Of a stretch of 64,000 bases of DNA, positions 44,013-52,531 are shown in pieces. Positions within the stretch are counted from its first letter, which is position 1. Each line of letters begins with the position of its first letter. The stretch is taken from contig JAHBTJ010000001.1 of NCBI GenBank assembly GCA_019638595.1, positions 430,366-494,365 of the forward strand, in the 5' to 3' direction. Source of the DNA: Chitinophagaceae bacterium. GTDB taxonomy: Bacteria > Bacteroidota > Bacteroidia > Chitinophagales > Chitinophagaceae. Under the pieces are notes generated by a model. The model had not been told where the DNA came from, searched no databases, and saw only the letters and a list, made by a program, of their open reading frames with translations. The translations under genes and the position numbers were made by a program.

Positions 44013-44570
44013 ATGGCTATCGGCACAAAACTGAACGAACGTTGCCAGGGAATATGTGAATTATGCAATACTTCTCCTGCCGTTCACGAATACACAATAA
44101 GTCCTAAAAAAGATGATATGATTGAAAACCAGGCAGCCCTGTGCAACACGTGCCTCGAAAATATACAGACAGCCGGCAGCGGCGCCTACTGGAGCTTCCT
44201 GGAAGGTAGTATATGGAATCCGGAACCGGCTATACAGGCCTTAAGCTATCGCATACTGCAGGTATATAAAGAGGAAGACTGGGCAAATAATATTATCAGC
44301 TCGGTAGAACTGGATGAAGACATTGTACAATGGGCCATGAGCGCTTTTGAAACAGCCGATGTGCACAAAGACGCGTTTGGAAATACGTTGGTCAACGGCG
44401 ATAACGTGGTACTTACCCAATCGCTCGATGTAAAAGGAACCAGCTTTTCTGCTCCCAAAGGAACAGTAGTAAAAAAAATTCGGCTGGTTGCCGATAATAC
44501 AGACCAGGTTGAAGGAAAAATCAATGAACAAACAATTGTTATTCTTACCAAATATGTAAAAAAAGGGTAA
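44013..44570 (+). CDS. PhnA/YjdM-domain zinc-ribbon protein
   Basis: 185 residues. N-terminal cysteine pairs (CQGICELC and ALCNTCLEN) form a zinc-ribbon unit different from the one in E. coli YjdM; the C-terminal 70 residues are the PhnA barrel: DAFGNTLVNGDNVVLTQSLD, VKGTSFSAPKGTVVKKIRLV, and GKINEQTIVILTKYVKKG. The family was named after phosphonate operons, but no phosphonate function is established and none of those genes is near. Longer than YjdM (111 residues) because of the added N-terminal domain. Cytoplasmic. Single gene with its own -7 box. Confidence 0.85.
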   Translation: MAIGTKLNERCQGICELCNTSPAVHEYTISPKKDDMIENQAALCNTCLENIQTAGSGAYWSFLEGSIWNPEPAIQALSYRILQVYKEEDWANNIISSVELDEDIVQWAMSAFETADVHKDAFGNTLVNGDNVVLTQSLDVKGTSFSAPKGTVVKKIRLVADNTDQVEGKINEQTIVILTKYVKKG

Positions 44571-44669
44571 TCATCCGGGTTTTCCTCTTTCGTAAATCAT
44601 TTTCCTGATTGTTGCTGAGTTTACACTTATATAACAGACCTTTGCCCCTTTTATAAAGCAACCTTGCTC

Positions 44670-47102
44670 ATGAAACAATCCGGCTGGCTTATTCTTATAT
44701 TCACTGCACTGGTATTGCCCGTTCTTGCCCAGCAACCTGCTAATAAACTGGTGCTGAACGGCTCATTGAAAGACGCTTCCAATGCCAAACCGGTAGCATA
44801 TGCCACCATTAGCGTTTGGGACGACAAGAACATCAACATTGTTAGTACTTACTCGCTCGAAAACGGCACTTTTAAAATAGAGCTGCCCGCACCCGGCGCT
44901 TACAAACTGGAGTTGAGCTGTGTAGGATACAGGCACCAAGAAATGCACATACAGTTTCCTGCCAACCAGTTAAATTACAAGATTGATCCTGTTTTACTTA
45001 CCGCCGGCGAAGATGTGCTGCAGGAAATAAAAATTACGGGGCGCAAAAGATTGATTGAACAAAAGCCCGGTATGCTGGTGTACAATGCCGAAACCGATGT
45101 TACCAACAAAGGTGGCACGGCTGCGGATGTGCTGCGCAAAGCGCCTATACTGAATGTAGATGCCCAGGGCAACGTGAGTATGCGCGGCAGCAGCAATCTT
45201 AAAATACTCATCAACGGAAAATACTCAGGACAGATGGCACGCAGCGCGGCAGACGCCTTGAACATGATGCCTGCCGCTATGATCAAATCTGTTGAAATTG
45301 TTACCACTCCTTCTGCCAAATACGACGCGGAAGGGGCAGCCGGTGTAATCAATATCATTACCCAAAAGGGAAAAAGTGATGTTAGCGGAACGCTGGAAGC
45401 AAGCGTAAGCAACCTGGAGCAAATGCTGAACCCCCGGATATCCTTCGCTAAAAATAAGTGGAATGCAACCCTTTCAGGACATATTCACAGGCTACGGCGA
45501 AAGGAGGATGTACTGCTTGACAGAACTTCTTTTAACAACAGCTCTCCTGTTAACCGGCTGCTGCAAACCACCCAAAAAGATAACGCGGCGCCACACGGGT
45601 CGGCCGACCTGGCCATTACTTACGAAATTGATGAGAGAAATGAACTGAGCTTCGGCGCTAATACATGGGTAGGCAATTGGCCCGATGACAGTCGTATGAC
45701 CAGCACCGTTCGTTTACCCAACGGATCACCTGTTGAGCAATACGCCCAATATATAGACGCCAGCAATAACTACCTGGGCATTGATATGAATATTGGCTAC
45801 AACAGGATTTTTAAACGCCAGGGGCAGCAGCTCACCCTGCTTGCACAAAGCTCACCCTCCAGGGATAAATCGGGTTACGATGCCGTGCAAACCAGCGATC
45901 ACCATGAATTGTTATACCGGGAAGTGAATCATAGCAAGACCGGCAACCGGGAGTGGACCATACAGGCGGATTATGTTCACCCGCTGAACAAAAGAAACAC
46001 GCTGCACCTGGAAGCAGGCGCCAAGATCATATTGCGCAATGTGGGCAACCGGTATAATGTATCGGCAAGCAGCGCGCAAAACGCGGAAATAATGGAGCCG
46101 GTTACCGGCAGATCCGATGATTTCAGGTACAGCCAGGATGTATGGGCCGGTTACAGCATGCTGAAAGTAAATTTTAAGAACAACTGGTATTTAGAAGCAG
46201 GAGCAAGGCTGGAAGCTACTTACATTCAAGGGCATTTTATATACAATGGTACTGCTTTCTACAACAACTTTCTCAACTTTGTACCCTCGGCTACCCTTTC
46301 AAAAAAGCTGGATGAATGGAATACGCTGAACCTGAGCTATACCAAAAGGCTTACCCGTCCTTATATATGGGATCTGAACCCCAATGCCGATGCCAGCGAT
46401 CCCAAGAACATACACTCAGGCAACCCTGCGCTGAAACCCGAAATAGCCCACCAGGCCGAGCTATCGTATGGATTAAATACCGGCTCCAGCTTCTTTATGA
46501 ACACAGCGTTGTTTTTGAAGCAAACCGATAATTCCATTATTCAATTTGTTGAAACAGACAACAATGGAATATCATACAGCAGCAAACAAAACCTTGCCGT
46601 TAACCGCCAGTTCGGTCTCAACTTATCCGCTACCGCCAATCTTACCGCTCAATGGGGATTGAACGGCAACTTTAATGTAAACTACCTTGATTACAGCAGC
46701 GGGGCCCTGGAGATATTCCGTTCGGGGTGGGCTACAGATTTTAGCCTGAATACTACGTATAAGCTTCCCCGTAACTTTTCCGTGCAGGCATTTGGAGAAT
46801 ACAATACACGTATGGTAACCCTGCAGGGCTACCGTACCGGCAGGTATTACTACAGCTTTGCCGGTAAAAAAGAGCTGAAAAAGTACAAGATCAATATTAC
46901 ACTTGCTGCAGTAAACCTGTTCAACAAATTCATTTCGCAGGAAAATGTGTTTGAGCGCCCCGATTTTTACTCAAGGATAGACAACAGGTATTACAACCGT
47001 GCCGTAAAGCTTACGGTAAACTGGGAATTTGGCGGCATGTACCGGCAGAAAGAAAGAAAAAAGATAAGCAACGACGATGTGAATGTACAGGGAAGGGGAT
47101 AG
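44670..47102 (+). CDS. TonB-dependent receptor-like outer-membrane protein (OMP_b-brl_3 type)
   Basis: 810 residues from the ATG at 44670, which gives a signal peptide (GWLILIFTALVLPVLAQ). A carboxypeptidase-regulatory domain (VLNGSLKDASNAKPVAYATI) is followed by a reduced plug (EIKITGRKRLIEQKPGMLVY, GGTAADVLRKAPILNVDAQG, MMPAAMIKSVEIVTTPSAKY) and the outer-membrane beta-barrel family barrel. This branch differs from SusC and siderophore receptors and often has no clear partner genes. The substrate is unknown. It stands alone, followed by word-repeat copy C. Confidence 0.85.
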   Translation: MKQSGWLILIFTALVLPVLAQQPANKLVLNGSLKDASNAKPVAYATISVWDDKNINIVSTYSLENGTFKIELPAPGAYKLELSCVGYRHQEMHIQFPANQLNYKIDPVLLTAGEDVLQEIKITGRKRLIEQKPGMLVYNAETDVTNKGGTAADVLRKAPILNVDAQGNVSMRGSSNLKILINGKYSGQMARSAADALNMMPAAMIKSVEIVTTPSAKYDAEGAAGVINIITQKGKSDVSGTLEASVSNLEQMLNPRISFAKNKWNATLSGHIHRLRRKEDVLLDRTSFNNSSPVNRLLQTTQKDNAAPHGSADLAITYEIDERNELSFGANTWVGNWPDDSRMTSTVRLPNGSPVEQYAQYIDASNNYLGIDMNIGYNRIFKRQGQQLTLLAQSSPSRDKSGYDAVQTSDHHELLYREVNHSKTGNREWTIQADYVHPLNKRNTLHLEAGAKIILRNVGNRYNVSASSAQNAEIMEPVTGRSDDFRYSQDVWAGYSMLKVNFKNNWYLEAGARLEATYIQGHFIYNGTAFYNNFLNFVPSATLSKKLDEWNTLNLSYTKRLTRPYIWDLNPNADASDPKNIHSGNPALKPEIAHQAELSYGLNTGSSFFMNTALFLKQTDNSIIQFVETDNNGISYSSKQNLAVNRQFGLNLSATANLTAQWGLNGNFNVNYLDYSSGALEIFRSGWATDFSLNTTYKLPRNFSVQAFGEYNTRMVTLQGYRTGRYYYSFAGKKELKKYKINITLAAVNLFNKFISQENVFERPDFYSRIDNRYYNRAVKLTVNWEFGGMYRQKERKKISNDDVNVQGRG

Positions 47103-47103
47103 G

Positions 47104-47337
47104 GATGCAGGTTACAAGATTATTTGAGATTTGAAATTTGAGATTTGAGATTTGAGATTTGATGGCTGTTGCAGGTTACAGGTCGCAGGTTTGTTGTTTC
47201 AGGTTGTCAACCATAAACAACAAACCATAAACTATAAATTGATAGACTGTTCGCCAAACGCTCATTGCTCATTGCTCACAGCCGATAGCTCAATGCTGAT
47301 CGCTCATTTCAAATCTCAAATCCCCGATTCTCCCTTC
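47104..47337. repeat. modular intergenic word repeat, copy C
   Basis: In the 320-bp gap between the receptor and ric. Words in order: TTTGAGATTTGAAATTTGAG and further TTTGAGA units, TGGCTGTTGCAGGTTACAGG, TCGCAGGTTTGTTGTTTCAG, ACCATAAACAACAAACC and ATAAACTATAAA, then GCTCATTGCTCATTGCTCAC with CTGATCGCTCA, ending TTTCAAATCTCAAATC. Its reverse complement runs in much the same word order as copy A (2000-2276). It ends four bases before the distal regulatory site of ric. Confidence 0.75.
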
Positions 47338-47340
47338 CAC

Positions 47341-47406
47341 ATGACATAAATCATATTCCTTAATAAGCACAATCAGCTTCCCTGTATATAGGGAATTTTA
47401 ACTTGG
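47341..47406 (+). promoter_or_regulatory. ric promoter: two CRP/FNR-type sites 22 bp apart plus -7 box
   Basis: Distal site ATGACATAAATCAT (47341-47354, core TGA-N6-TCA). Proximal site ATAAGCACAATCAG (47363-47376), with one good half (ATCAG). Centres are 22 bp apart. A TAACTTGG box at 47399-47406 ends 36.5 bp after the proximal centre, predicting a start near 47411, 12 bases before the ATG. Confidence 0.6.
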
Positions 47407-47422
47407 GACTCTAATTTTACTT

Positions 47423-48190
47423 ATGCCAACAGGAGTTATTATAAAACCGGGCGATTTTGTATCGGATATTGTGAACAGGTATTACAGCACCGCCGATGTA
47501 TTCCGGAAGCATGGAATTGATTATTGCTGCGGCGCCAAATGGAGCATTGAAGACACCTGCCTCTCAAAGCAACTGGATACCGGCATGGTCGTATCGCAAC
47601 TCAACCAATCGGTAAATGCCGGCCAATTCTCTTTGCTGAACTGCGCTGAGTGGAATACTGATTTCCTGGTTGAATTCATCCAGAATATATATCACACTTA
47701 TTACAAAGAAGCGCTGCCCGATATACAATCGCTTACTAAAAGCTTTACAGACAAGCACCAAAAAAAATTTGCCCGGCTGATGGAGCTGAATGTATTATTA
47801 ACTGAATTAGCTGCCATCATACAAAGCGGTATCGCCATTAAAGAAAATACGCTTTTTCCATATATCAGGAGAATGGCACACGCGTACGAGGGAAAAGAAT
47901 CATATGCAGGCTTAATGGTACGAACACTTCAAAAACCACTCAACAGCCTCATTCCTGCCGGACATGAAAAAGTAACTTCACTAATAACAGCCATAAAAAC
48001 GCTTACAGACAACTATACACCCCCCCCGCTTACATGCACCTCTCACAAAATAACTTTTTATAAGCTGCAGCAGCTATGTAATAACCTGGAACAACAGCTA
48101 TACGTCGAGTATGAAGTGCTTTATCCCAAAGCATTGCTGATGGAAAAAGAAGTACTGCTGCCCGCCACAGGCAAAGAGGATGATATATAG
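47423..48190 (+). CDS. ric: iron-sulfur cluster repair di-iron protein (Ric/YtfE/ScdA)
   Basis: 255 residues. The N-terminal DUF542 (ScdA_N) domain has FVSDIVNRYYSTADVFRKHG then IDYCCGAKWSIEDTC with the conserved CC pair. A hemerythrin-like four-helix domain follows, carrying histidine/glutamate ligands of the di-iron site in FIQNIYHTYYKEALPDIQSL, FTDKHQKKFARLMELNVLLT and later helices (ENTLFPYIRRM, EYEVLYPKALLMEKEV). It repairs Fe-S clusters damaged by nitric oxide or oxidants. Its promoter has tandem CRP/FNR-type sites, consistent with low-oxygen or NO control. Probably co-transcribed with the histidine kinase 21 bases downstream. Confidence 0.9.
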   Translation: MPTGVIIKPGDFVSDIVNRYYSTADVFRKHGIDYCCGAKWSIEDTCLSKQLDTGMVVSQLNQSVNAGQFSLLNCAEWNTDFLVEFIQNIYHTYYKEALPDIQSLTKSFTDKHQKKFARLMELNVLLTELAAIIQSGIAIKENTLFPYIRRMAHAYEGKESYAGLMVRTLQKPLNSLIPAGHEKVTSLITAIKTLTDNYTPPPLTCTSHKITFYKLQQLCNNLEQQLYVEYEVLYPKALLMEKEVLLPATGKEDDI

Positions 48191-48211
48191 CCTTATTTGT
48201 TAATTTAGCTG

Positions 48212-49768
48212 ATGATTAGTTTGAACAGCAGGCAGGCAACCTTCCTGGCTATCGTAATTTTTACCGCAACTGTTATATTCGGCTATTATTTTCCGGGAAA
48301 GCCTATCATAAGCAGCGGCATGTTGGTGGCAATTTTCCTCACCATATTCATCCGCCATACCTATTCTACCATAATAGCAGGGGTATTGAGCATTACCATC
48401 GCCACCATATACCCCGTTATTCACCAGTACCAGACCGGTTTTTTTACAGGGGTAACGGAAAATCTTTTTATCATCATCCTTATTTTTTTTTCCACGCTGC
48501 TGGCCTGGTATGTAAAATCGCTGTTGCTTCACCTGCAGTTCGACCGCACCCATATGACCTCTCTCTTTGAAAACGCCACAGAAGGGATCGTACTTACCAA
48601 TGGAAAAGGAAACATTATACTTGCCAACCCTTCGGCCGAACAAATTTTTGGCTATTCCAGCGATGAGCTGATAGGAAAAGAGATAGAGATCCTGATCCCG
48701 AAAAAAGTAAAGCCTCATCATACGGAACTACGGTCGGGGTATTACAAAGCACCCTCCAACAGAACAATGGGATCGGGGAGAGACCTGTATGCCGTTAAAA
48801 AGGACGGAACGGAATTTCCGGTAGAAGTGAGCCTGAGCTTTTACAAACAAAACGATGAGCAATACGTAATAGCCTTTGTTGTAGACATTACAACGCGTAA
48901 GCAAACCGAACATAACATACAGCAAAAGCAGGCGGAGCTGGAAGCCATTACCTCGGAAATACAGCTTTTAAATACGCAACTGGAAGCCAAGGTGGAAGAA
49001 AGAACAGCCATCCTGAAAGAAGCGCTTGAAAAGCTGGAACAGTCACAAAAAGAGCTTCATGACGCGCTGAATAAAGAAAAGGAGCTCAACGAGCTGAAAA
49101 GCCGGTTTGTTTCGATGGCATCGCATGAATTCAGAACGCCGCTCAGCACTATTCTTTCTTCCGCCACACTGGTAAGCAAATACCCGCTCAGCGAAGACAA
49201 TGAGAAAAGAATGAAGCACATTACGAGGATAAAAGACGCGGTGGATCACATGAACGAATTGCTGGAAGATTTTCTTTCGCTGGGAAAGCTGGAGGAAAAC
49301 CGGGTTGGATTTTTACCAGGCGCCTTTTCCCCTTTCGACTTTATTGAAGAAACGGTGGATGAAATGAAAACACAGGCAAAACCGGGGCAGGAAATATCTT
49401 TTTCCTTTGATGGGGAAAATGAATTTGTTACCGACAAACGGCTGCTAAAAAATACGCTTATCAACCTGCTGTCCAACGCTCTTAAATTTTCGGGAGAAAA
49501 TAAGCCGGTGCATCTTTCGGCTTCCCACCACAATAACAAACTCACCATCACCATACGGGATAGCGGTATCGGTATCCCTCCTGAAGACATCCCTTATTTA
49601 TTTGATACTTTTTTCCGAAGCAGGAATGCTTCCAACATACAGGGAACCGGGCTGGGACTTCCCATCATCAAAAGATACCTGAACCTGCTGCAGGGAAGCA
49701 TAGATGTAGAAAGCACCCTGGGGAAAGGTACTACTTTTACTATTGTATTACCCCGGATAACCGCATAA
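48212..49768 (+). CDS. FixL-like PAS sensor histidine kinase
   Basis: 518 residues. Three or four TM segments in the first 105 residues, then a PAS domain (about 115-230: SLFENATEGIVLTNGKGNII, AEQIFGYSSDELIGKEIEIL), a coiled coil (235-295), HisKA with H305 in MASHEFRTPLSTIL, and HATPase with N (LINLLSNALKFS), DSGIGIPPED and GTGLGLPIIKRYL. The PAS has His169/170 and MGSGRD with Arg190 at positions like the haem-proximal His and regulatory Arg of FixL, but these residues occur in many PAS domains, so haem binding is only possible. No response regulator is adjacent; the receiver-CRP protein at 58802 is a candidate partner. Confidence 0.85.
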   Translation: MISLNSRQATFLAIVIFTATVIFGYYFPGKPIISSGMLVAIFLTIFIRHTYSTIIAGVLSITIATIYPVIHQYQTGFFTGVTENLFIIILIFFSTLLAWYVKSLLLHLQFDRTHMTSLFENATEGIVLTNGKGNIILANPSAEQIFGYSSDELIGKEIEILIPKKVKPHHTELRSGYYKAPSNRTMGSGRDLYAVKKDGTEFPVEVSLSFYKQNDEQYVIAFVVDITTRKQTEHNIQQKQAELEAITSEIQLLNTQLEAKVEERTAILKEALEKLEQSQKELHDALNKEKELNELKSRFVSMASHEFRTPLSTILSSATLVSKYPLSEDNEKRMKHITRIKDAVDHMNELLEDFLSLGKLEENRVGFLPGAFSPFDFIEETVDEMKTQAKPGQEISFSFDGENEFVTDKRLLKNTLINLLSNALKFSGENKPVHLSASHHNNKLTITIRDSGIGIPPEDIPYLFDTFFRSRNASNIQGTGLGLPIIKRYLNLLQGSIDVESTLGKGTTFTIVLPRITA

Positions 49769-49779
49769 AGCGTAACAGG

Positions 49780-50487
49780 TCAGGGGTGGCAGATAACCGC
49801 GTCGCCATTGCTATGAGGTAGCACCGGGCTTATAAAAGGTATGCCCAGGTTTAAGCCCCGTAAAATAAGCAGTATACCAACGATCGCCATACCATAGGGC
49901 ATTGCCTTTTTGAACAGGCTGCGCAGGGTAATATTCATCGACAGCCCGGCATACACTGCTATGACCATCGCAGGGGCAGTACCCAATCCGAACATCATCA
50001 TAAATAATACAGTATCAAAAGTGCCCGGCATGGTAAGCGCCGTAGCCAGGGCCATATATACCATACCACAGGGCAGCAACCCGTTTAACATGCCCAACCA
50101 AAGATAAGAGACTATACCTCCCGGGGAACGCAGTATACGCGCGATACGTTGCTGTATTGCTTTATACAGGCGGTTAATAAATGGAATTTGTATAGCCGGT
50201 CTGAAATAGCTGAAAATTAAAAACACGAGGATGATGATACCCATTGTTACAGATATCCACTGCTGCACTCCCGCCAGGTATAGCTGCCGGCCGGCCAGTC
50301 CAAATAAAAAGCCAATAGCCGCGTAAGATGCTACCCTGCCAATATTGTATAGCAAAATGCCTGCGTTGCGTTTAAAAGCAGTAAGATGATGTACAGGCAA
50401 AGCCAGGGCTAAAGGCCCGCACATTCCCACACAGTGCAGGCTGCTTAAAAATCCCAACAATAATCCTCCGGCCGCCAGTTGCCACAT
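49780..50487 (-). CDS. TauE/SafE-type membrane protein of the cbb3 oxidase cluster
   Basis: 235 residues, six TM segments: AAGGLLLGFLSSLHCVGMCG at the N-terminus carries the HCxxMCG motif typical of the CcoH/urease-accessory-like DUF2/sulfite exporter family members found in oxidase loci, then GILLYNIGRVASYAAIGFLF and WLGMLNGLLPCGMVYMALAT. The paired HCxxMCG and PCGMVY cysteines suggest copper handling. In Bacteroidota this gene is the usual end of ccoNOPGH operons and likely helps copper delivery to the oxidase. Last of the cluster; nine bases after fixH. Confidence 0.82.
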   Translation of the reverse strand: MWQLAAGGLLLGFLSSLHCVGMCGPLALALPVHHLTAFKRNAGILLYNIGRVASYAAIGFLFGLAGRQLYLAGVQQWISVTMGIIILVFLIFSYFRPAIQIPFINRLYKAIQQRIARILRSPGGIVSYLWLGMLNGLLPCGMVYMALATALTMPGTFDTVLFMMMFGLGTAPAMVIAVYAGLSMNITLRSLFKKAMPYGMAIVGILLILRGLNLGIPFISPVLPHSNGDAVICHP

Positions 50488-50496
50488 ATCAGTTAA

Positions 50497-50931
50497 TTAA
50501 AGGGTAAGTTGTTCTTCTTTAAAATAAGACAGGTCATTACAGGTCCATTCTATCTTAACCGTATACCTGCCCGGTTTAAGCTCTGCTACATCCAGCACCT
50601 GCATACCATCATTATTAGTTTGTAATGGCATTTTTTTATCCAGCCCCGCGTCGTAGGCGCAATAGAACCAAAGGCTTCCTTTGATCTCCTGGTCTTTCAT
50701 TTCCCCGGGAAATTGTACCACAATTTTATCCTCCTGCCGGCTGATGATTGCCAGGTCTCCCAATTCGCTCGTCCTCGCCTTTGCATCAATTACTTCCTGG
50801 TAACGCAATTCATTTTTATAGTAGTCCTTTTCCACCAGTTGAAAATCGGTGGTAATGCAACGATAAAGCATATACCCCATCCATGCAACAAAAACCGCAA
50901 TAACGATGGTTAATTTATGTCCCCAGTTCAT
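50497..50931 (-). CDS. fixH: FixH/CcoH family oxidase assembly protein
   Basis: 144 residues with an N-terminal TM anchor (KLTIVIAVFVAWMGYMLYRC) and the FixH periplasmic beta-sandwich: DFQLVEKDYYKNELRYQEVI, VQFPGEMKDQEIKGSLWFYC, and PGRYTVKIEWTCNDLSYFKE. It is required for maturation or stability of cbb3 oxidase in other bacteria. The gene lies between ccoG and the TauE-like gene, with repeat copy D inserted between it and ccoG. Confidence 0.85.
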   Translation of the reverse strand: MNWGHKLTIVIAVFVAWMGYMLYRCITTDFQLVEKDYYKNELRYQEVIDAKARTSELGDLAIISRQEDKIVVQFPGEMKDQEIKGSLWFYCAYDAGLDKKMPLQTNNDGMQVLDVAELKPGRYTVKIEWTCNDLSYFKEEQLTL

Positions 50932-50937
50932 ATAGAA

Positions 50938-51073
50938 TGATTTGAAATTTGAGATTTATGGTTTATAGTTTGTTGTTTATGGTTGGGCTATGGCTATGAG
51001 CGATCAGCGATCAGCTTTCAGCAAATCCTATAACCTGTAACCTGAAACTTGTAACCTGCGACCTGCAACCTGC
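50938..51073. repeat. modular intergenic word repeat, copy D, inside the cbb3 cluster
   Basis: Fills the 145-bp gap between ccoG and fixH: TTTGAAATTTGAGATTTATG, TTTATAGTTTGTTGTTTATG, AGCGATCAGCGATCAGC (50999-51015) running into TTTCAGCAAA, then CCTGTAACCTGAAACTTG, TAACCTGCGACCTGCAACCT. AGCGATCAGCTTTCAGCAA here and AGCGATCAGCCTTCAGCAA in copy A differ at one base. Confidence 0.75.
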
Positions 51074-51076
51074 TTC

Positions 51077-52525
51077 CTACCTCCCCGCCGGCCCCATAAA
51101 ATTTGTAGTAAGGGTTGTGATCTTTTTGTCATTCTCATCGTACAACCCTACGCGTAATTTTGTTTTGCGCTCACTGATAACATTACGGGGCAGCACTATA
51201 AAGAATGATCCCTTTCCCTGCCCTTCCCGCTGCACTTCTATATTATGCCCTTCCGCTTCTATGATCCTGCCCGCTACATCCTCCAGCTTCAGCGAAAGCG
51301 AGATATCATGTACAGACTTATTGATCACTTTAATATTATATAAATTAGATACACTGTCCTCACCCCGCTCCTGGTACAGCATTCCGCCTGCCCTTAAGAT
51401 AGTGCCATCCACTTCCTTTCTGGATAATAACAGCGTTGCCAGTATGCCGGTCAGCAATACCAACATCACTGTATAAAACTTCATCCTGCCGGTATATTCC
51501 AGCTTCTTGCCTTCTGCAATTCCATTTTCCGACGCGTACCGTATCAGACCCCGCTCCCTCCCTACCCCATCCATCATTTTATTACAGGCATCAATACACG
51601 AAGTGCAACCCACACATTCCATTTGAGTACCGTTACGTATATCTATGCCGGTAGGACAAACCTTGACACACTGAAAACAATCTATGCAATCACCGAGGGG
51701 CGGAAAAGCTGCCGCCGCCCCGGCTTTTTGTTTTTTGAATTTTCCACGCGGCTCACCCCGTTTATAGTCGTATGCCACAATCATTGAGTTCCTGTCAAGG
51801 AGCACGCCCTGTAATCTTCCGTAGGGACATACCACCGTGCAGGCCTGCTCCCTGAAATACGCATATACTCCATAAAAAACAGCCGCAAACAGGATGATGG
51901 AGATCAACCCGCCAATGTGCTGAGATGCCGGCTCTGTTACGATTAGCAACAACTCTTTCATGCCAATGATATATGCCAGGAAAAAGTTGGAAATGATAAA
52001 GGCAAGCAGGAAAAATACAATATGCTTGGAAGTCTTTTTTATGATTTTAGACCTGGACCAGGGAGCTTTATTCAGCAGCTTTTGAGCCGGCGCATCACCC
52101 TCAATCCAAAATTCAATTTTACGGAAAAGCATTTCCATAAAAATAGTTTGAGGACATACCCACCCGCAAAACAGCCTCCCGAAAGCAGCTGTGAACAGGA
52201 TGATAAACACGATCCCCGTGATCATCGTAATACCGAATATGAAAAAGTCCTGCGGCCAAAATACCTGCCCGAATAAAATAAATTTCGCTTCAGGAATATT
52301 AAACAGGAAAAGTGGCCTTCCTTTATACTGGATAAACGGCAGCAAAAAAAACAAGGCGAAAAAACCCCAACTCACCCAGGTTCTGATGTTAAACAGGCGC
52401 CCTTTTGTTTTGTGGGCGTAAACCCATTTGCGCTTGCCTTTTTCATCTACCGTCGCTATCCTGTCACGGAAGCTTTCGTCTACATAAGTAGCTGCCTGTT
52501 CTTTTATATTGTCCTCTTCTTTCAC
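51077..52525 (-). CDS. ccoG: cbb3 oxidase accessory protein CcoG (4Fe-4S, Cu-related)
   Basis: 482 residues, about six TM segments with a polyferredoxin part: FCGWVCPQTIF, CTVVCPYGRLQGV, and the cluster sites CIDCFQCVKVCPTGIDIRNG and CVGCTSCIDACNKMMDGVGR. A C-terminal immunoglobulin-like periplasmic domain follows (SVSNLYNIKVINKSVHDISL). CcoG is reported as a membrane cupric reductase/assembly factor for cbb3 oxidase. Sits seven bases after ccoP. Confidence 0.92.
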   Translation of the reverse strand: MKEEDNIKEQAATYVDESFRDRIATVDEKGKRKWVYAHKTKGRLFNIRTWVSWGFFALFFLLPFIQYKGRPLFLFNIPEAKFILFGQVFWPQDFFIFGITMITGIVFIILFTAAFGRLFCGWVCPQTIFMEMLFRKIEFWIEGDAPAQKLLNKAPWSRSKIIKKTSKHIVFFLLAFIISNFFLAYIIGMKELLLIVTEPASQHIGGLISIILFAAVFYGVYAYFREQACTVVCPYGRLQGVLLDRNSMIVAYDYKRGEPRGKFKKQKAGAAAAFPPLGDCIDCFQCVKVCPTGIDIRNGTQMECVGCTSCIDACNKMMDGVGRERGLIRYASENGIAEGKKLEYTGRMKFYTVMLVLLTGILATLLLSRKEVDGTILRAGGMLYQERGEDSVSNLYNIKVINKSVHDISLSLKLEDVAGRIIEAEGHNIEVQREGQGKGSFFIVLPRNVISERKTKLRVGLYDENDKKITTLTTNFMGPAGR

Positions 52526-52531
52526 AGTACA

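Noticed and set aside
47104-47337. Short reiterated words read as a CRISPR array
   Set aside because: Repeats are too short, irregular in spacing and not separated by unique spacers, and no cas gene is nearby.
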